Under the pieces are notes generated by a model. The model saw nothing but the letters and a program-made list of their open reading frames with translations. It did no database searches and was not told where the DNA came from. DNA of 9,932 nucleotides from assembly GCA_902488965.1 (NCBI GenBank), contig CABTYA010000039.1, forward strand, positions 1-9,932, written 5' to 3'. The stretch comes from an uncultured Veillonellaceae bacterium (lineage in GTDB: Bacteria > Bacillota > Negativicutes > Veillonellales > Negativicoccaceae). Numbering within the stretch: position 1 is the first letter of the stretch; each line of letters opens with the position of its first letter. The translations under genes and the position numbers were made by a program. Of this stretch, positions 6,364 through 9,932 are shown piece by piece.

Positions 6364-7394
6364 TCGTCTCCCGCAAAAAGATTCGTCTGCTCGTTCTGCG
6401 CCGGATACGGAATCCCCAAATGGGCATACGCCGCCGACGTCGCCATGCGTCCGCGCGGTGTCCGCAGCAAAAATCCGTTTTGCATCAGGTACGGCTCGCA
6501 AACGTCCTCGATGGTCGTCGTTTCTTCACTGATCGCCGCCGCAATCGTATCGATGCCGACCGGCCCGCCGCCGAATTGCGTGATAATCGCTCGCAATACA
6601 TTGCGGTCTGTCGCATCCAGTCCCTGCTTGTCGACCTCCATCGCCGCCAACGCGACATCGGCAATTTCCGCCGTAATCGCACCGTTGCCCTGTACCTGCG
6701 CGAAATCACGCACCCGCTTGAGCAGGCGATTGGCGATTCGCGGCGTGCCGCGCGAGCGCCGTGCGATTTCCGCCGCCCCGTACGGGTCGATGGCAATATC
6801 GAGCAAGCCCGCCGCCCGCTCGATGATCTGCTGTACCTCGCTCGGCCGATAATACTCCAAGCGGTGGATAACGCCGAAGCGGTCACGCAGCGGTGCCGCC
6901 AGTGCTCCCGCCCGCGTCGTTGCGCCCACCAGCGTAAAAGGCGGCAAGTCGATCCGCACCGATTTGGCCCCCGGACCTTTGCCGATCAAAATATCCAGCG
7001 CAAAATCTTCCAACGCGGGATACAATATTTCTTCCACACTACGCGACAAGCGATGAATCTCATCAATAAACAGGACATCGCCCTCCTCGAGATTTGTCAA
7101 AAGCGCCGCCAAATCTCCCGGCCGTTCGATCGCCGGTCCGCTCGTAATGCGCAGCGGTACATCCATCTCGGCGGCGATAATTCCCGCCAGTGTCGTCTTG
7201 CCTAGTCCCGGCGGACCGTAGAGCAATACGTGGTCGAGCGCATCGCCGCGCTGTTTGGCGGCGGCAATGTAAACGGCCAGGTTACGCTTGAGCGTTTCCT
7301 GCCCGATATATTCTTCTAAATGACGCGGACGCAGACTCTGTTGCCATCCGTCCGCCGGCAACTCCTCACGTCCGATGATCCGTTCTTCGTCCAT
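6360..7394 (-). CDS. ruvB: RuvB, Holliday junction branch-migration helicase
   Basis: RuvB is the AAA+ ATPase that forms hexamers on either side of a RuvA-bound Holliday junction and pumps DNA through it. The 344-residue product carries the ruvB opening SLRPRHLEEYIGQ (20-32), Walker A GPPGLGKTT (60-68), Walker B VLFIDEIH (107-114), sensor 1 VGATTRAG (156-163), the arginine-finger region LRDRF (169-173) and sensor 2 GTPRIANRLL (216-225). The C-terminal winged-helix domain runs from about 255, including GGGPVGIDTIAAAI (275-288) and GRMAT. Length and motif order are canonical. The ATG shares one base with the ruvA stop (TAATG), so translation is likely coupled. No anomaly was seen. Confidence 0.99.
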   Translation of the reverse strand: MDEERIIGREELPADGWQQSLRPRHLEEYIGQETLKRNLAVYIAAAKQRGDALDHVLLYGPPGLGKTTLAGIIAAEMDVPLRITSGPAIERPGDLAALLTNLEEGDVLFIDEIHRLSRSVEEILYPALEDFALDILIGKGPGAKSVRIDLPPFTLVGATTRAGALAAPLRDRFGVIHRLEYYRPSEVQQIIERAAGLLDIAIDPYGAAEIARRSRGTPRIANRLLKRVRDFAQVQGNGAITAEIADVALAAMEVDKQGLDATDRNVLRAIITQFGGGPVGIDTIAAAISEETTTIEDVCEPYLMQNGFLLRTPRGRMATSAAYAHLGIPYPAQNEQTNLFAGDE

Positions 7395-7996
7395 TATGAC
7401 CCCCGTTTCTTACCGAGTGCAGCCAGCGAAGCCGCCAACAGATGCGACGTGTCGTCATGCTCCGCCGAAAGGCGCAGCACTGTCGCCGAGACCTCCGCTT
7501 CGGTATAGCCCAGCTGGCACAGTGCCGCCACCGTTTCCGTCACTGCGTCACTCGCCACAGGCTGCGGTGCAGTGCCTGCCGTATCGCCGAGCGGCCACTG
7601 CCCGACCTTGTCCTTGAGTTCCAGCAAAAGCCGCTCCGCCGATTTCTTCCCGATGCCCGGGAGATTGGTCAGTACGGCTTTGTTTTGCGAGCGAATCGCC
7701 GCATAAAAATCATCCGGACGAATCGCCGCGACAATCCCGACCGCGACTTTCGGACCGATCCCCGTCACCGTACACAGCATCTCGTGAAGCGCATACTCCG
7801 CCTCCGTCGCAAATCCGTACAGCACCCAGCCGTCGTCACGAATCTGCAAATGCGTATACACCAACGCATCCTCGCCCGTCTTTAATACAGAACGTGTCGA
7901 CGCCGGAATCAACACCCGATACCCGATGCCGTGCACATCGATCAGGCACTCCTGCTCCCACAACCGTACGACCGTCCCGTGAATATATCCGATCAT
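7394..7996 (-). CDS. ruvA: RuvA, Holliday junction-binding subunit
   Basis: RuvA tetramers bind four-way junctions in an open square form and load RuvB. The 200-residue product has the three RuvA domains. The N-terminal OB fold (1-62) starts MIGYIHGTV and carries the acidic-pin pair D54-D55 in the QIRDDGWVLYGF segment. Two helix-hairpin-helix motifs, VTGIGPKVA (77-85) and LPGIGKKSAERL (112-123), bind DNA backbone. A flexible linker (about 133-148) is followed by the C-terminal RuvB-contacting domain (about 150-195). The ATG overlaps the ruvC stop as ATGA, and an AGGAG inside the last codons of ruvC is correctly spaced ahead of it. The length is typical. Confidence 0.98.
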   Translation of the reverse strand: MIGYIHGTVVRLWEQECLIDVHGIGYRVLIPASTRSVLKTGEDALVYTHLQIRDDGWVLYGFATEAEYALHEMLCTVTGIGPKVAVGIVAAIRPDDFYAAIRSQNKAVLTNLPGIGKKSAERLLLELKDKVGQWPLGDTAGTAPQPVASDAVTETVAALCQLGYTEAEVSATVLRLSAEHDDTSHLLAASLAALGKKRGS

Positions 7997-8490
7997 CTGC
8001 TACTCCTTTGCCGCATCGTCTGCCGCTCGCGCAACAGCGTACAAATCGCCACCGCCAACGCATCGGCGGCATCATCGGGACGAATTGTTTCGCGAATACC
8101 GAGCAGACGCATCACCATCGCAATCATCTGATGCTTATCCGCATGCCCGTAGCCGACCACGCCCTGCTTAATCTCGTTCGGCGTATATTCACTGAGCGGC
8201 AAGGCCGCCAGCTCCGCCGCGAGCAAAATCACTCCGCGCGCCTGCGCGACAGGTATCCCCGTGGTCACGTTGCGACTGAAAAATAATTTTTCCACGCCCA
8301 TCCGCTCCGGTTCATACTTCTCAATCAGCGCCGTGAGCTCCTTATAAATCTTGGCCAGACGTGCCGCCATATGCCATTGGGGAGACGTCCGGATGACGCC
8401 GTACGTCAGCACCTTGAGCCGCGAGCCGTTGCGCTCCACCACTCCGTACCCGCAGATCGCCGTCCCCGGGTCAATTCCGATTACTCGCAT
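7993..8490 (-). CDS. ruvC: RuvC, Holliday junction resolvase
   Basis: RuvC is the dimeric Mg-dependent endonuclease that cuts paired strands of a Holliday junction. The 165-residue product has the family's four acidic catalytic residues in their usual settings: D7 in RVIGIDPG (2-9), E67 in MGVEKLFFSRN (64-74), and D140 and D143 in RPDDAADALAVA (137-148). VAQARGV (81-87) and YTPNEIKQGVVGYGHADKHQ (102-121) are further RuvC signatures. The C-terminal tail is rich in Arg and Ser. The ATG is six bases after AAGGTGG. It is the first gene of the operon, about 20 bases downstream of a strong extended -10. No LexA/SOS box of the GAAC-N4-GTTC type was found upstream. Confidence 0.98.
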   Translation of the reverse strand: MRVIGIDPGTAICGYGVVERNGSRLKVLTYGVIRTSPQWHMAARLAKIYKELTALIEKYEPERMGVEKLFFSRNVTTGIPVAQARGVILLAAELAALPLSEYTPNEIKQGVVGYGHADKHQMIAMVMRLLGIRETIRPDDAADALAVAICTLLRERQTMRQRSSR

Positions 8491-8518
8491 ACTGTCCCAC
8501 CTTTATACCATCTGTCTT

Positions 8519-8527
8519 ATTATACCA
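8519..8527 (-). promoter_or_regulatory. Extended -10 promoter upstream of ruvC
   Basis: The minus strand carries TGGTATAAT, a consensus TATAAT with the extended TG-n motif, predicting a transcript start about 20 bases before the ruvC ATG. The -35 region is poor (closest TGTCGG at 8544-8549, about 19 bases away), which is common for extended -10 promoters. It is the only clear promoter ahead of the seven-gene stretch from ruvC to tgt. Confidence 0.65.
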
Positions 8528-8534
8528 TACCGCC

Positions 8535-8582
8535 CCCGCTCTACCGACAGACTCCCGCTCTGTAGCCGCTGCTTCCCCGCTC
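8535..8582. repeat. Three copies of CCCGCTC upstream of the ruvC promoter
   Basis: Plus-strand CCCGCTC occurs at 8535-8541, 8554-8560 and 8576-8582, spaced 19 and 22 bases. The middle copy lies in the loop of a 5-bp inverted repeat (ACAGA 8547-8551 and TCTGT 8559-8563) overlapping the -35 area. It could be a protein-binding array or chance in C-rich DNA. Confidence 0.3.
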
Positions 8583-8639
8583 GTACTGCCGCCGCGACCG
8601 CAAGCAAAACACCAAGCGAACGCCGCGATGTTTTCACAT

Positions 8640-8664
8640 AAAAAAGCAGCCGTTGCCGACTGCT
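8640..8664 (-). terminator. Intrinsic terminator of the 3D-domain gene
   Basis: Read on the minus strand, an 8-bp stem (AGCAGTCG pairing with CGGCTGCT, one G-T pair) closes on a GCAA tetraloop and is followed by a run of T residues. It begins five bases after the stop codon of the gene at 8670-9725, and separates that gene from the ruv operon. Confidence 0.85.
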
Positions 8665-8669
8665 CTTGT

Positions 8670-9725
8670 TTATCTCATCAAATACACCGTCACCTCACGA
8701 CGCCCCCAATGAATCGCCTCATCATAACTGTCCATCGCGACATCAATCGTATCGCCGCGAATCGCGCCGCCGATATCGTCCGCAAGTGCATAGCCGTATC
8801 CCTCAATATATAGCATCGAACCGAGCGGAATCACATCCGGATCGACCGCCACATGCCCGCGCACCAAACGACTGCCACGCGCCGTATGACTGCCCGTATC
8901 GCTGTCCTGATTGGAATACGCCGACGAATGCATCCGCCATTTTTTCGCATACTGTGACGGCGCCGGCGCCAACACCTCGGCCTCACGCCAGAAATACGCA
9001 TCCGCCTCGCCCGTCGCCGCGACACCGTGAGCCCGCTGCCACTCCTTGAGCGCCCGCTCCGTCGCCGTTCCGAACACCCCGTCGACCGTACCCGGATCAT
9101 ACCCGTTTTGGATCAGCAAACTCTGCAAGCGAAGCACATTTGTCGTTTCTTTCTTTGCGGGCGTTGTCGATGCTTTGGCTCGCTCACGCAAACCTTTCAC
9201 CGCACCGCCGCGCGACACCGTCGCACTGCGGCCGCCGATCAAACGCCACGTTTCCTCATCGACCGCACCGATGACCTCGAGTCCGTTTTCCCGTTGCAAT
9301 TGCTGTACCGCCGCCGTCAGCTTATCGCCGTACACGCCGTCGGCCGCATCATCCAAGCGTCCGGCCGCAATCAACCGTTCCTGTAACGAGCGCACTTCAT
9401 CACCGAGATTGCCCGGTGCATACAAGATCCCGCCGCCGGCGCGCCCCGTCGTATGGCCACGCAACGCCGCCCGCGAACCCTCGTCCGCAACACCCGTCAC
9501 TGCAAGTCCCGCATCACGTTGAAACAGCCGCAACGCCTTCTCCGCGGCCGACCCGAATTCATCATCCGCCTCACGCGCTAAATACCCCGATGCGATCAGC
9601 TCCTGCTGCAATGCGAACACTTCCGTGCCCGTATCACCCTTGCGCAAATCCGCCGCGCCGATACCGATGCAGAAACACAAACAACAACACAGCACTAACC
9701 ATCGGCCAATTAATCGTTTCATCAT
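8670..9725 (-). CDS. Secreted protein with three peptidoglycan-binding modules and a 3D domain
   Basis: The 351-residue product is predicted to be exported to the cell wall and to cut or remodel peptidoglycan, an inference from its domains. A signal peptide (1-24) has an arginine/lysine n-region and a core with five cysteines (C13, C14, C15, C17, C19) before GIGA-A. Three PG_binding_1-type modules follow at about 27-89, 105-165 and 195-250, each with a leucine-rich LQ-x-x-L helix and a G-x-F/Y-G segment. An Ala/Ser/Thr/Lys linker (about 168-194) precedes the third. The C-terminal 3D domain (263-350) has the three aspartates that name the family: D295 in VAVDPDVIPLGS, D317 in ADDIGGAIRG and D328 in DTIDVAM, plus the WGRREVTVYL ending. 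The related MltA fold is a lytic transglycosylase, but the exact activity is unproven here. The start has two adjacent ATGs (9725 and 9722) after GAGGTGA. It has its own promoter and terminator. Confidence 0.9.
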   Translation of the reverse strand: MMKRLIGRWLVLCCCLCFCIGIGAADLRKGDTGTEVFALQQELIASGYLAREADDEFGSAAEKALRLFQRDAGLAVTGVADEGSRAALRGHTTGRAGGGILYAPGNLGDEVRSLQERLIAAGRLDDAADGVYGDKLTAAVQQLQRENGLEVIGAVDEETWRLIGGRSATVSRGGAVKGLRERAKASTTPAKKETTNVLRLQSLLIQNGYDPGTVDGVFGTATERALKEWQRAHGVAATGEADAYFWREAEVLAPAPSQYAKKWRMHSSAYSNQDSDTGSHTARGSRLVRGHVAVDPDVIPLGSMLYIEGYGYALADDIGGAIRGDTIDVAMDSYDEAIHWGRREVTVYLMR

Positions 9726-9756
9726 CCGCTCACCTCAATCAAATACATACAATATT

Positions 9757-9786
9757 ATTTTACTACACCCTCTTTGTACGTGTCAA
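9757..9786 (-). promoter_or_regulatory. Sigma-A-like promoter of the 3D-domain gene
   Basis: The minus strand has a perfect -35 TTGACA (9781-9786), an 18-base spacer and -10 TAAAAT (9757-9762, five of six matches). They lie about 30 bases before the GAGGTG ribosome site of the gene starting at 9725. It is well formed and sits in the most AT-rich stretch of the window. Confidence 0.7.
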
Positions 9787-9883
9787 AAGTACATCATCTG
9801 ACCTTGTCTGCGCGGAGGGAACGCAAGATGAGGTATATCTCATGCTTTTACGTCTGTTTTGATGGAAAAATCCCCAATCACAC

Positions 9884-9908
9884 AAAAACGCCCAGCCAAT
9901 GACAGGCG
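9884..9908 (-). terminator. Weak terminator-like hairpin at the right edge
   Basis: On the minus strand CGCC pairs with GGCG, extended by two wobble pairs around an 8-base loop, and five T residues follow. It is a weak stem. If real, it would end a leftward transcript entering from beyond the window, directly after the CRISPR-like element. Confidence 0.3.
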
Positions 9909-9932
9909 AAGTCCCCCGCGTGTGCGGGAAGG
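9909..9932 (-). CRISPR. Possible terminal type I-E-like CRISPR repeat, cut by the window edge
   Basis: On the minus strand the last 24 bases read CCTTCCCGC-ACAC-GCGGGGGACTT. This is a 5-bp CCCGC/GCGGG palindrome with a 4-base loop, preceded by a CTT-type and followed by a GA-type flank. This shape resembles 28-29 base type I-E repeats (TTCCCCGC-loop-GCGGGG core). Only one copy is visible and no second copy lies about 61 bases to the left, so it would be the last, leader-distal repeat of an array lying to the right. An unrelated palindrome cannot be excluded. Confidence 0.4.

Noticed and set aside
6364..6501. N-terminal extension of the DUF2905 protein
   Set aside because: The frame is open upstream, but this part lies wholly within ruvB and lacks family similarity. 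The ATG overlapping the ruvB stop gives the usual family length.
6324..7205. Plus-strand open frame opposite ruvB (293 codons)
   Set aside because: An arginine- and glutamine-rich shadow of ruvB, which is intact and canonical.
8627..8644. Possible SOS/LexA box upstream of ruvC
   Set aside because: No GAAC-N4-GTTC arrangement exists in the ruvC upstream region; isolated GAAC or GTTC strings are not correctly spaced.
8959..8970. Tandem GGCGCC palindrome
   Set aside because: It falls inside the coding region for the linker before the 3D domain, where alanine and proline codons explain it.
9806..9830. Second degenerate CRISPR-like repeat
   Set aside because: It contains GCGCGGAGGGAACGC-like bases but no proper palindrome, and lies about 100 bases from the edge element rather than about 61.
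9416..9862. Plus-strand open frame running from the 3D-domain gene into the right intergenic region (148 codons)
   Set aside because: Proline-, arginine- and histidine-rich antisense translation over a verified gene; no ribosome site or domain, and it crosses the promoter of the minus-strand gene.

Overview
The window is a densely packed, almost entirely leftward (minus-strand) chromosomal segment. It looks like a Firmicutes-type bacterium with fairly GC-rich DNA. The order ruvC-ruvA-ruvB, DUF2905, spoIID, queA, tgt, yajC, secD, secF is the low-GC Gram-positive lineage's version of this neighbourhood. A SpoIID-family gene between ruvB and queA fits a clostridial or Negativicutes-like organism. 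That placement is an inference from gene order and protein families; the sequence alone does not fix the genus.

Reading in the direction of transcription (right to left): the right edge (about 9884-9932) holds part of a palindromic element resembling one type I-E CRISPR repeat, followed by a weak terminator-like hairpin. Next is a monocistronic secreted cell-wall protein with three peptidoglycan-binding modules and a C-terminal 3D domain (8670-9725). It has its own sigma-A-like promoter and a strong intrinsic terminator. After a 179-base gap carrying an extended -10 promoter, a long operon begins. It contains ruvC, ruvA and ruvB (Holliday-junction resolution), a small DUF2905 membrane protein, a SpoIID/LytB-type lipoprotein (peptidoglycan processing), and queA and tgt (queuosine modification of tRNA). 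Stop and start codons overlap or lie within 11 bases of each other throughout.

A 58-base gap after tgt holds a small hairpin and a possible second promoter. Beyond it the run continues with yajC, 5-formyltetrahydrofolate cyclo-ligase, secD and the first 119 codons of secF, which runs off the left edge. YajC, SecD and SecF form the accessory complex of the Sec translocon. The folate enzyme is wedged between yajC and secD with overlapping ends on both sides.

Most of the window is ordinary housekeeping DNA and no new biological system is evident. The points worth a second look are the CRISPR-like half-element at the right edge, the folate gene inside the sec cluster, the tethered SpoIID lipoprotein with an altered conserved motif, and the cysteine-rich signal peptide of the 3D-domain protein. 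No gene-free stretch exceeds 207 bases, and I saw no tRNA, rRNA, insertion sequence or riboswitch.
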